Source: an uncultured Bacteroidales bacterium (GTDB lineage Bacteria; Bacteroidota; Bacteroidia; Bacteroidales; Paludibacteraceae). Taken from it: DNA of 29,358 nucleotides. The DNA lies in contig CALCGR010000104.1 of assembly GCA_937901025.1 (NCBI GenBank), forward strand, positions 1-29,358, read 5' to 3'. Both the position numbers and the translations under genes were made by a program. Of the stretch, positions 21,488 to 28,893 are shown one piece after another. How positions within the stretch are numbered: the first letter of the stretch is position 1; each line of letters opens with the position of its first letter. Below the pieces are notes generated by a model. That model searched no databases and was not told where the DNA came from. It saw nothing but the letters and a program-made list of their open reading frames with translations.

Positions 21488-21927
21488 GTATAATCGATAA
21501 AATCAAACGGAGCGTCGAGGGCGCAACCGGGCTACCGTTTTATTACGACACCCCGCAAACGCTTAACGTACGGCTCGACCGCGCTACGTTCCCGTGCGCT
21601 ATGCTGCATATCGTGCAGAGCGGCGCGCTGGAGGACGTAAACGGGATACTACGCGAGCGCCTTACCGTGGAGGTACTTTTTGCCACTAATAGCCACTTGG
21701 ATTTTGACGGGGTGGACGTGGAGGATCGAGAGCTGGACGCGATGAAACGCCACTCTTTCCGCTGGATACTGGCGCTCCACCGCTCGCACGATTTGCGCGT
21801 AGTTAGCGAGAACGGCACCAGCCGATACTACGCCACCGACGATGCGATAGTAAGCGCGTACGGCGTAAATTTGACCCTGGAGGAGGTGGAGGGCGTAACC
21901 CTTTGCGACTACCCCGCAGGGGTATAG
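21484..21927 (+). CDS. Tail terminator-like protein candidate
   Basis: A 147-aa mixed alpha/beta protein: an initial helix (IIDKIKRSVEGATGL), strands (TLNVRLDRATFPCAMLHIVQ), RLTVEVLFATNSHLDF and a final strand region (YGVNLTLEEVEGVTL). Strand-rich proteins of this size with an N-terminal helix and a central R-E-R-L-T-V-E-V-L-F strand are typical of gpU-like tail terminators. It lies in the connector-to-tape-measure interval. Assignment by pattern and position only. Confidence 0.55.
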   Translation: MSIIDKIKRSVEGATGLPFYYDTPQTLNVRLDRATFPCAMLHIVQSGALEDVNGILRERLTVEVLFATNSHLDFDGVDVEDRELDAMKRHSFRWILALHRSHDLRVVSENGTSRYYATDDAIVSAYGVNLTLEEVEGVTLCDYPAGV

Positions 21928-21950
21928 TAAATTTTTCGGCAAATTTCGCG

Positions 21951-22017
21951 TTTAAGCGCACGAAAAAGCAAAAAAGGTATAAGTTATTAACCGAGGAGCG
22001 AAAGCCCCGCAAATCGC
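21951..22017 (-). repeat. Dispersed intergenic element, copy E (reverse orientation)
   Basis: On the minus strand this reads GCGATTTGCGGGGCTTT (22017-22001), then AACTTATACC in the core (GGTATAAGTTATTAACC on + at 21976-21992), then CTTTTTCGTGCGCTTAAA (21968-21951), the same order as copy D. No TAnnTTTG box is found at the expected place on the minus strand, so no promoter is called. Confidence 0.7.
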
Positions 22018-22024
22018 CTAAAAA

Positions 22025-22564
22025 ATGGCCGACCAGTTAGAAAACGATATAATTAAGGTGCTGACCCAGGCGCGCGACGAGATACGCGCGAATATGGAGG
22101 CGGAAAAGGTAAACGCGAGCGGGCGCACGTCCGCATCTATACGCGTAGAGGTGTACGAGGGCGGGTTCAGGCTGGTAGGTGGTACCAACGGCACCCACCC
22201 GATAGAGCGACCACTTGGCGTGGTGGACGCGAGCGATACCGCGCCGATACCTACCCTGGAGGTAGGACGTACCGGGGGTGACGTTCCCAGGGGGTTCTAC
22301 TATATAATCAGGGAGTGGAGCCGCGAGAAAGGTTTGCAGTTTTCAAGCGAGAGCGAGCGCGGTACCTTTGCCTATTTCGTGGCGCGCAAAATCGCACGCG
22401 AGGGCACACGTCGCGCCACTATGCCCGTAAATATATATAGCGAACCCGTGAATAAGGCAAAGGCGACCCTTAAGGAAATCCTGGCATCGAGCCTATCCAA
22501 GACCGTACGCGCCGCCCTTGGCGGTGGTAGTGTCAAAGGATTAAAGGGCGCGTTTACGGACTGA
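22025..22564 (+). CDS. HK97 gp10-like tail completion or minor capsid protein candidate
   Basis: A 179-aa protein. The N-terminal helix DIIKVLTQARDEIRANMEAE followed by NASGRTSASIRVEVYEGGFRL resembles the HK97 gp10 family, in which a helix precedes strands and the protein joins the tail to the head. The rest is basic with two helices (YFVARKIAREGTRRATM; NKAKATLKEILASSLSKTV). It is separated from the preceding gene by copy E and starts at 22025. The call is moderate. Confidence 0.6.
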   Translation: MADQLENDIIKVLTQARDEIRANMEAEKVNASGRTSASIRVEVYEGGFRLVGGTNGTHPIERPLGVVDASDTAPIPTLEVGRTGGDVPRGFYYIIREWSREKGLQFSSESERGTFAYFVARKIAREGTRRATMPVNIYSEPVNKAKATLKEILASSLSKTVRAALGGGSVKGLKGAFTD

Positions 22565-22594
22565 TTTTTTTATTTTTTCATTAAAAAATCGCCG

Positions 22595-22660
22595 AAAAAA
22601 CACTTATATACACACGTATAATATAATTTACTATATAAAAAAATAAAAAATAAAAAAAAA
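22595..22660. repeat. AT-rich repeat, copy 2
   Basis: AAAAAACACTTATATA (22595-22610) followed by CACACGTATAATATA and A-rich runs. It shares the exact 16-mer and general pattern with 11257-11325. It lies directly before the tape measure ATG at 22668, so it is the leader or promoter region of that gene. No TTTG/TAnnTTTG pair is seen. Confidence 0.6.
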
Positions 22661-22667
22661 TACGGCT

Positions 22668-25088
22668 ATGGCAGAGAACCGAGAGAGTACAATTTTAGAC
22701 GTTAAGCTGGACGCTGGCAAAGTAGCCCAAGACCTTAACGACCTTATTACGCGTATCGCGTCGCTGAAAGCCCAGCAAAAGGATTTGAACGCCGAAATAA
22801 AGGCCGGGAACGATACGAACGGCAAATACGCCGAGCAGCTGGTGCGCGTGAAAGACCAGTTATCCTGGTGCGAAAAGCAGGCCAAAGGATTAAGCGCCAC
22901 CACGAAACTACTAAACGCCGATACTTTGACGTATTCGGATAGTCTTAACGGCGAGCGTCAAAAACTGGCCGATATGCAGAAAGCGTATGATCAACTGGAT
23001 AAAGCCCAGCGCGATAGCGAGGGCGGTAAGGCGTTCCTTGCGGCGATCAAGGATCAGAGCGACGCCGTGAAGGTACTGGAGGCGGAAACGGGGCGCGCCC
23101 AGCGCAACGTAGGTAACTACCCAAAGCTGCTGACCTCCATCGTGCCGCAGCTCGACGGAATTACGGCAAAGTTAGACGGAATACAAGACCTCGTGAAGGA
23201 CGCTGGCAAGAACACGCCGAAAGCGATGTCAAATATAGCGGGCGGGTTCAAGACGGCGGCAAAGGCTGCGTGGTCGTTTGTTACCACTCCCATCGGCGCT
23301 TTCCTCACGGCTCTGCTGGTCGTGGTTAAGGGTGCGCAGGTTGTGTTTGGCAAACTGGCTGATGCGTTCAAGAAAAATGACGAGGCAGGCACGAACCTGC
23401 AGCGTTTGTTCGCGTCGTTCCAGCCCGTGCTGACCTTTGTAAATAAACTCTTTGACGGACTGGCAACGGCACTGGGTAAAGTGGCTGGAGGCCTGGCCGA
23501 CGTTATTGCGTTTTTCTCGGGCGGCGCGAAGGAGGCGCAGAACCTCGTAACATCGATTGACGACCTGCAAGAAACTGAGCGCAAGTACGCGGTAGATAGT
23601 GCCGAGCGTAATAAAGAGATCGCACGTCTGCGCGAGGAGGCTGCTGCGGCTGGAGATAACGCGACGCGAAAAAAAAACCTGACGGAGGCGATCGCGCTGG
23701 AGCAGCAGAACCTTGAGGACGAAAAAACGATTGCGTCGGAGCGTCTGCGCATACTCGAAGAAACGGCAAAGCAGGAGGTCGATACGAGCGACGAAACGAG
23801 GGACAAAATCGCTGCTGCACGTGCGGCGCTCTATCAAGCGGAGGAGCGATACTTTGCTGGCGTGCGCAAGTTGCGCAAGGAACTGGCAACTGTTGACGCG
23901 TCGGCGGCAAAGGCGGCACAAGAAGAGGCGGCGGCAAGGCTAAAAAATGCGGAGGAGATAAATCGCAAGGTCGAGGACTTTACCTTGACGCTTATTAAGG
24001 ACGAGGACGCACGCGCACTCGCCAAGCGTCGTATCGAGGGAGAGCGGGAAATCGAGGCGCTGCAAGTAAGGTTGCAGACCGAAACCAACCTGACCGTCGA
24101 GAGCCGTGCGAAACTATCGGCGCTTATTGTATCAATGCAGGAGGCCCTGGAGGACGAACTGGCAGATATGGCAGAGGCGTCGGCTGCGAAGAAGGACGAG
24201 GACGAATGGCAGCGCGAGCAGGAGCGTGCGCAACGCGTACTGCAGTATCGTATCGAACTCGCAGAGGAAGGCAGCGCCGAGGAACTGGAGGCGCAGAAGG
24301 AACTGCTGACGCTCCAGATGGAGCAGGAACTGGCGAACACGGAACTGACGGAGGAGGAAAAGTACCTTATTCGCGAGGCGTTCGCCCAGCGTGCTGCGGA
24401 ACTCGACGAGGAGTATAACGAGCGGCTTATTCAGGCAGCGCAGAACGCACGCGAGGCGTACAAAGAGGCGCTGATGGACACGGGTAAGCAAGCGGCAAAG
24501 ACATTCGGGCAGATGAGCAACCTGCTGAAAGCCTACGGCGAGCAGAACAAGGAGGCGGCTGCGGCCGGTAAGGCGTTCGGTATCGCGCAGATCGTAACCG
24601 ACCAAGCGATAAGTATCGCGGACACGGCTAAATCTATCGTGAGTGCCGTTAAGGGTGCCACGGACGCGGCTGCGGCTGGTGGCCCTCTCGCTCCGTTCCT
24701 GATTGGTGGCTATATTGCGGCGATGGTAGGTGCGGTACTCGGTGCGCTCGGTGGAGTGGCAAGTTCATTCGTGCAGGCAAAGCAGGTAATCGGCACGGCG
24801 GACGCTGGAAAGTTCGAGGGTGGCGGAGTGATCAAGGGCAACTCGTACACGGGCGACAAACTGATTGCGCACGTAAATAGTGCGGAGGGTATCTATAACC
24901 CACGCCAGGCGAACAACCTGCTCTACGAGATCGCGCAGAACCCGATGCGCGGCGGACTGGACTACGGACAACTTGCAGACGCGATGGCGAGCGCCTTACG
25001 CGAGATGCCTGCGCCCGTGATGGACTACGCAGAATTTAAGACCTTTGAGGGCCAAGTGGCAACTTATAACGAAATAGCGAGAATATGA
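22668..25088 (+). CDS. Tail tape measure protein
   Basis: The longest gene, 806 aa. Long coiled-coil stretches (about 10-125 and 300-560, rich in Glu, Lys, Ala and Gln) flank hydrophobic segments near 205-225 (TPIGAFLTALLVVVKGAQV) and near 671-700 (LAPFLIGGYIAAMVGAVLGA), which may enter the host membrane. A small Gly-rich motif (GKFEGGGVIKGNSYTGDKL) near 720-740 is typical of the C-terminal part of tape measure proteins. At about 0.15 nm per residue it predicts a tail near 120 nm. Serine codon use shifts towards TCG after about 23,210, which hints at a mosaic junction. It overlaps the next gene by ATGA. Confidence 0.88.
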   Translation: MAENRESTILDVKLDAGKVAQDLNDLITRIASLKAQQKDLNAEIKAGNDTNGKYAEQLVRVKDQLSWCEKQAKGLSATTKLLNADTLTYSDSLNGERQKLADMQKAYDQLDKAQRDSEGGKAFLAAIKDQSDAVKVLEAETGRAQRNVGNYPKLLTSIVPQLDGITAKLDGIQDLVKDAGKNTPKAMSNIAGGFKTAAKAAWSFVTTPIGAFLTALLVVVKGAQVVFGKLADAFKKNDEAGTNLQRLFASFQPVLTFVNKLFDGLATALGKVAGGLADVIAFFSGGAKEAQNLVTSIDDLQETERKYAVDSAERNKEIARLREEAAAAGDNATRKKNLTEAIALEQQNLEDEKTIASERLRILEETAKQEVDTSDETRDKIAAARAALYQAEERYFAGVRKLRKELATVDASAAKAAQEEAAARLKNAEEINRKVEDFTLTLIKDEDARALAKRRIEGEREIEALQVRLQTETNLTVESRAKLSALIVSMQEALEDELADMAEASAAKKDEDEWQREQERAQRVLQYRIELAEEGSAEELEAQKELLTLQMEQELANTELTEEEKYLIREAFAQRAAELDEEYNERLIQAAQNAREAYKEALMDTGKQAAKTFGQMSNLLKAYGEQNKEAAAAGKAFGIAQIVTDQAISIADTAKSIVSAVKGATDAAAAGGPLAPFLIGGYIAAMVGAVLGALGGVASSFVQAKQVIGTADAGKFEGGGVIKGNSYTGDKLIAHVNSAEGIYNPRQANNLLYEIAQNPMRGGLDYGQLADAMASALREMPAPVMDYAEFKTFEGQVATYNEIARI

Positions 25089-26041
25089 GAGTATTAAGGA
25101 GCGGTACGCTTACGGTGCAAGCGTACAATAAAACAGTATATATGCAGGAGCGCAACCTTCTGCGAGTTAACGACACCCAAATAGGGAAAGTGAGCGTGGC
25201 ATTCGGCGACACATCGAACGTGCTGGCGACCTACTCGCTCGATAATGCTGGCGAGTGCGTTATTGATGTGTCAGACATTATTCGCACACGCGGAGCTGGC
25301 GACGTTTATATCTTCAACTTCAACGGTATGCAGTTGCAGATGGTTAACGCGAATTTCGAGGTATTAGGCTTTATTGATCCGTACTCGCTGCTTATTCCCA
25401 AGACGGAGAGCGGCGCGACGATTGAGTGCCCGAGCGTAATGTATCGCCAATGTTTTGCGGGCGAGGCAAATCGGGTGTCGTTTGAGTTGCAAGCGACCAA
25501 GACAGAACCGCTATATCTCGAATATCGCAACGTCGATGATGAAACGGGCGGAGAGGCTGATATTCAGGCAGGAACTGGCGGAGCGTATGGCAACGGAATT
25601 GAAGGTATCACGGACGTAGAACTGTCGAGCGGCGGCGAAGTGGCAGCCAAGTTCCGCCTGATTGATACCGACCCGTGCAAGCGATATGCGACCGTGCGCT
25701 GGCTCTCGGCTGCTGGTCGTGTACGTACGCACGTGTTCGAGGTGCGCGACGTTGAGCAGTCGGTCGGCGATAGCGTTGACCTGCTGACGATTGACGGCAG
25801 TTACAACCGAGCAAAGGGGCGCGTCGATGGGTTCAAGTTATACCTCGACAACTTGACACCGTACGACTGCTGGTACTATGGCGATATAGTTACGAGCACG
25901 GGCGTTGAGGTAAGCGTTGACGGCGTAACATTTAACCGCGTGGACGTAACGACAAAGTCGATAACGATCCCAAACGGCGGCTCTACGAATAAACTGGAGG
26001 TGAACGTTAAATATAAAAAGTACGATGCGATTACTTTGTAA
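25085..26041 (+). CDS. Distal tail protein candidate
   Basis: A 318-aa beta-rich protein translated from the tape measure stop codon (ATGA). Alternating polar and hydrophobic residues run through most of the length (LTVQAYNKTVYMQERNLL; YIFNFNGMQLQMVNANFEV), with no coiled coil or membrane segment. The position directly after the tape measure is that of the distal tail (Dit-like) protein that forms the hub at the tail tip. Family membership cannot be proven by eye. It overlaps the next gene by 17 nt. Confidence 0.62.
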   Translation: MRVLRSGTLTVQAYNKTVYMQERNLLRVNDTQIGKVSVAFGDTSNVLATYSLDNAGECVIDVSDIIRTRGAGDVYIFNFNGMQLQMVNANFEVLGFIDPYSLLIPKTESGATIECPSVMYRQCFAGEANRVSFELQATKTEPLYLEYRNVDDETGGEADIQAGTGGAYGNGIEGITDVELSSGGEVAAKFRLIDTDPCKRYATVRWLSAAGRVRTHVFEVRDVEQSVGDSVDLLTIDGSYNRAKGRVDGFKLYLDNLTPYDCWYYGDIVTSTGVEVSVDGVTFNRVDVTTKSITIPNGGSTNKLEVNVKYKKYDAITL

Positions 26042-27767
26042 GCCTACGGGCGCGGTAAACGCCCGATTTGTGGCGCTCGACCTGATGGCGGGCGCTGCAT
26101 TATCGTTCAAAAAAACTAACCCGCTTTTCGCCTTTGATACCGTATCGTGCGAGCGATCGCTTTCGTTTGACCTTCCGTCAACGCGCCGCAACGAGGAAAT
26201 CCTGAAACTGGCGAAGATACCAGCATACGACGGAGAGGGTATGCGCCGACGCTTTGAGGCGGAACTGCAAGACGGGCTGGTCGTAAAGCAGGGCTACTTA
26301 TACGTGAGCGAGTACGGGGATAAATACAAGGCGGTGTTCGTTACGGGCGAACTGCTTGGGCTTAAGAAAATAAAAGACCTCGGCAACGTGAGCGAGATAA
26401 TAGCGCCCGAGGATATCGTACACTATGGCGAGCTGCCAGTTCCAGCTCACGACGCAGTCGGTCAAGGCTGGGCGACGGTTGAGTATATCGAGATAGGAGG
26501 CTTGCGTTTTCCGAGCGTGCGCGTAAAGTATATTCTCGACCTCGTTACGGAGCGATACGTGCTGCCGACGATATATGTGCCGAGCGGAACGGAGAACTTG
26601 CGACTGATACCGACTAAACTCAACCGACCAAAGGAGCGCAATGGAACGCTACGGAGCGAGGTAGGAGGCGTTCGTATAGACGAGGCGTTCGCACGTATGC
26701 TTGCGTCTGATACGATGGAGGTGCGCGGCTATAATATAAGCGCAGTGCCAACTGGCGGCGGTTATTACGAGGAGCATATCGAGTACGCCGACCCCGTAGG
26801 CGTGCCAGCGTTCCGGGCGCTGCATGATCTTATTATAACCTTTGGCACGGACGTGCAGTCGGATATATATATCAAGACGCGCACGGGCGCGGGTCAGAAG
26901 GTAACTGGCAAGCAGTTCTATATGAGGAGCGGCGACACGTTTTTCCTATACTATGCTGGCGACGTTGAGATCGAGCAAGGAACGACCCCGTATTATGAGG
27001 AGTATGGCGTGTTTTTCTACGAGAGCTCGCTGGCGTGGACTTTCAATTATAGCTCCCACTTCTACACCGTACACGCGACCATCGGAATACAAGGCTCCGG
27101 AGATTGGCAAGATGGCGAGGAGGTGTTTCTTCAAGATAATCTGCCTGACGTGAGCGTTGTTGACATCCTTAAGATGGTGGCGGCGATGAGCGGAACGGTA
27201 CTCAATTACACGGACGAGAACGGTATTACGTTTGATCCCGTGTCGGTTGATGGCTGGGAGGTCAAGAACCTGACGGGCACGATAATCAAGGTTCAGAGCG
27301 TTAAGCGCACCTTCGCGGACTATGCACGTGAGAACGTGGTCGAGTTCGATAGTGGCGAGTGGGTACTGGGTCGCGAGCGCGACGTGTACGTGATCGACAA
27401 CGATAACCTCGACGAGAGCAGCACGCTGCTGGAGATACCGTTCAGCGAGGGCATGATGGAGAACGGCACGTACAACGTAGTAGTCGATAACGAGCAGGCA
27501 AACGGCGCGTTCGTGGTTGCGGACGCAAAGGCAGACGCGTATAATATGACGCGCGTACGCTTGCGCAAGTGCGATGGTGTGCAGAACCTATGCGACGAGA
27601 GCACGACCATTCAGGTGCAGGCGCGTATGACGCTGGCGGATTACGAGAGCCTGAAGGCAAAGACGCTGCTCCTGATTGATGGCACGCGTTACGTATGGAC
27701 GGACGCGCAATATAGTAAAGGAGTGGTAACGCTTAAGCTATCCAAGATACCAACAAAGCCTTGGTGA
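26025..27767 (+). CDS. Tail tip / baseplate hub-like protein
   Basis: The 580-aa product is the last gene of the late region. It is beta-rich with several Gly-Tyr-rich stretches (VPTGGGYYEEHIEYADP) and a domain with helices near 365-385 (VVDILKMVAAMSGTVLNYTD). The second position after the tape measure is normally that of a tail-associated hub (Tal-like) protein. I see no lysozyme or peptidase motif. It starts 17 nt before the stop of the upstream gene and ends 8 nt before a strong terminator. Confidence 0.62.
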   Translation: MRLLCKPTGAVNARFVALDLMAGAALSFKKTNPLFAFDTVSCERSLSFDLPSTRRNEEILKLAKIPAYDGEGMRRRFEAELQDGLVVKQGYLYVSEYGDKYKAVFVTGELLGLKKIKDLGNVSEIIAPEDIVHYGELPVPAHDAVGQGWATVEYIEIGGLRFPSVRVKYILDLVTERYVLPTIYVPSGTENLRLIPTKLNRPKERNGTLRSEVGGVRIDEAFARMLASDTMEVRGYNISAVPTGGGYYEEHIEYADPVGVPAFRALHDLIITFGTDVQSDIYIKTRTGAGQKVTGKQFYMRSGDTFFLYYAGDVEIEQGTTPYYEEYGVFFYESSLAWTFNYSSHFYTVHATIGIQGSGDWQDGEEVFLQDNLPDVSVVDILKMVAAMSGTVLNYTDENGITFDPVSVDGWEVKNLTGTIIKVQSVKRTFADYARENVVEFDSGEWVLGRERDVYVIDNDNLDESSTLLEIPFSEGMMENGTYNVVVDNEQANGAFVVADAKADAYNMTRVRLRKCDGVQNLCDESTTIQVQARMTLADYESLKAKTLLLIDGTRYVWTDAQYSKGVVTLKLSKIPTKPW

Positions 27768-27775
27768 TGAGAGAG

Positions 27776-27808
27776 GCGGCGACGTAGCGATACGTGGCCG
27801 CTTTTTTT
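27776..27808 (+). terminator. Intrinsic terminator at end of late transcript
   Basis: Stem GCGGC (27776-27780) with GCCGC (27797-27801), inner ACGT (27782-27785) with ACGT (27792-27795), then seven T at 27802-27808. Confidence 0.87.
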
Positions 27809-27833
27809 ATGTTGTAGAGCACATTTTTACCCG

Positions 27834-27890
27834 AAAAAACTGCAAAAAAATCGAAAAAATGCAAAAAAAATGAAAAAAAATGCGAAAAAA
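27834..27890 (+). promoter_or_regulatory. Six phased A-tracts (curved DNA) upstream of early promoter
   Basis: Six runs of 6-8 A centred at about 27836.5, 27847, 27856.5, 27866.5, 27876.5 and 27887.5, that is every 9.5-11 bp. Phasing near one helical turn causes intrinsic curvature. The array ends at the TTTG box. Confidence 0.85.
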
Positions 27891-27922
27891 TTTGCATATA
27901 TCAAAAAAAAGTTGTATCTTTG
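27891..27922 (+). promoter_or_regulatory. Bacteroides-type early promoter
   Basis: TTTG at 27891-27894, 20-nt spacer, TATCTTTG at 27915-27922. Spacer sequence differs from the late promoters. It drives the early operon that crosses the contig join. The leader to the first ATG (27973) is A-rich and about 45 nt long. Confidence 0.87.
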
Positions 27923-27972
27923 CACCAGAATTTGAAAAACAACCCTAAAACAACTTTAAAAACTACAAAATT

Positions 27973-28119
27973 ATGAAAGCAGAAATGATTAAAACTTTAG
28001 AAAGTCTTGGATTGAAAGTTTTTACCAGCCTCTTTGATGAATTAGTAGTAGTAGATAATGGTAAAGAAGGTTTTTACTTTGATAATATCACTTTAGCATA
28101 TAACGCATTTGTAAAGTAA
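27973..28119 (+). CDS. Small AT-rich early gene, 48 aa
   Basis: First gene after the early promoter. Product: MKAEMIKTLESLGLKVFTSL, then a beta-like stretch (DELVVVDNGKEGFYF) and a short helix. It is much AT-richer than the rest of the phage, with AAA/GAA/TTA codons in place of the G- and C-ending ones used elsewhere, which suggests a recent arrival or selection for early expression. A hairpin follows 7 nt after its stop. Function unknown; a host-takeover factor is possible. Confidence 0.62.
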   Translation: MKAEMIKTLESLGLKVFTSLFDELVVVDNGKEGFYFDNITLAYNAFVK

Positions 28120-28126
28120 TAACAAA

Positions 28127-28147
28127 GGGGAGTGTAAAAAACTCCCC
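28127..28147 (+). terminator. Short hairpin after first early gene
   Basis: GGGGAGT (28127-28133) pairs perfectly with ACTCCCC (28141-28147) around GTAAAAA. No T run follows on the + strand, so it may be an attenuator or mRNA end protector and not a full terminator. Confidence 0.6.
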
Positions 28148-28201
28148 ACCAAAAAATAACCCAATTAGAAATCAAATTAGAAACCCAAAAATTTAGAGAT
28201 T

Positions 28202-28465
28202 ATGAACAAGCTATACAACACAAAGAGCCTCGGCGAGATTACGCTTAACACCACAACGATTAACCGCTACTTCCGTATTAAGGTATTCGGATTTGTTAAT
28301 AGCGTTAAAGTTAATAAGCTGGTAGGCGTTAGCGGTTTGCTCGATATACTGGGCGGCTGCTGGGACAAACTGGTACGCTTTGTGTTGCGCGCTTTCAATA
28401 GCCAGGCCGATAAGACCGCTTGCAAGATTTACGGCGGCGCTACCGTAACGTTTTACGTAAAATAA
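28202..28465 (+). CDS. Small early protein, 87 aa
   Basis: Begins MNKLYNTKSLGEITLNTTTI, has beta-type alternation (FRIKVFGFVNSVKV) and a helix with VSGLLDILGGCWDKLVRFVL; ends in a strand (GGATVTFYVK). Basic overall. No family recognised. The ATG follows an A-rich leader (AAAAATTTAGAGATT), like other genes here. Confidence 0.68.
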   Translation: MNKLYNTKSLGEITLNTTTINRYFRIKVFGFVNSVKVNKLVGVSGLLDILGGCWDKLVRFVLRAFNSQADKTACKIYGGATVTFYVK

Positions 28466-28500
28466 TCCAACCAAATAAGTAACCCTAAAATTCTAAAGAT

Positions 28501-28656
28501 ATGACAAAGCAGCAGAAATACGAGAAGATGGAGCGCGACGGGTTCCGCCCGTGTTTGGTAATGGGTACAGGCGTATATATGACGCGCCGAGTTTGTGGAA
28601 ATAACTACCGAGCTAATAGTATTAGCGGATTATTTAAGCAGATATATGGATATTAA
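28501..28656 (+). CDS. Small early protein, 51 aa
   Basis: ATG at 28501 after an A-rich leader with CTAAAGAT, stop at 28656. The product (MTKQQKYEKMERDGFRPCLV, then a Tyr/Arg/Gly-rich half ending in FKQIYGY) is basic. No family recognised. The next 237 nt have no gene but two RNA structure candidates. Confidence 0.6.
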   Translation: MTKQQKYEKMERDGFRPCLVMGTGVYMTRRVCGNNYRANSISGLFKQIYGY

Positions 28657-28686
28657 GATGAAACTATAACCACAAACGACAAAATA

Positions 28687-28772
28687 AAGCGCGCCCCGCT
28701 ACAATGTACGCGACGCACACGGAACGGTAGGCTTTTATCTCCACAATAGGCGGAACGTAGCCGGACGCGCTT
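28687..28772 (+). ncRNA. Possible structured RNA upstream of the tRNA-like element
   Basis: AAGCGCG (28687-28693) pairs with CGCGCTT (28766-28772), and inside it GCTAC (28698-28702) with GTAGC (28757-28761). The enclosed 54 nt have only weak further pairing. It lies 3 nt before the tRNA-like element, and its CGTAGCC (28756-28762) can also pair with GGCTACG (28802-28808) in that element, so the two folds compete. Confidence 0.35.
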
Positions 28773-28775
28773 ACC

Positions 28776-28848
28776 TGGTAGGTAGCTCAATCGGACAGAG
28801 CGGCTACGGAAACGTGGAACGGTTGCGGGTTCGAGCCACGCCCTATCA
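28776..28848 (+). tRNA. tRNA-like element of 73 nt lacking a normal anticodon loop
   Basis: Acceptor TGGTAGG (28776-28782) with CCTATCA (28842-28848), one G-U pair; T8 A9; a textbook D-arm GCTC-AATCGGACA-GAGC with G18G19; T-arm GCGGG-TTCGAGC-CACGC with one mismatch; discriminator G28849, no encoded CCA. In place of a 7-nt anticodon loop is a 5-bp stem CTACG / CGTGG closed by a GAAA tetraloop (28804-28817). It therefore has the tRNA elbow but no usable anticodon. A small hairpin (CGGCA-ATAG-TGCCG, 28854-28867) follows. A decayed tRNA is the main alternative. Confidence 0.5.
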
Positions 28849-28893
28849 GCAAACGGCAATAGTGCCGGATAATCCAAAAAAAAACCAAAAGAA

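Noticed and set aside
23117..24605. Several long minus-strand frames across the tape measure gene
   Set aside because: Their products are Ser/Arg/Leu-rich shadows of a coiled-coil gene and overlap it fully.
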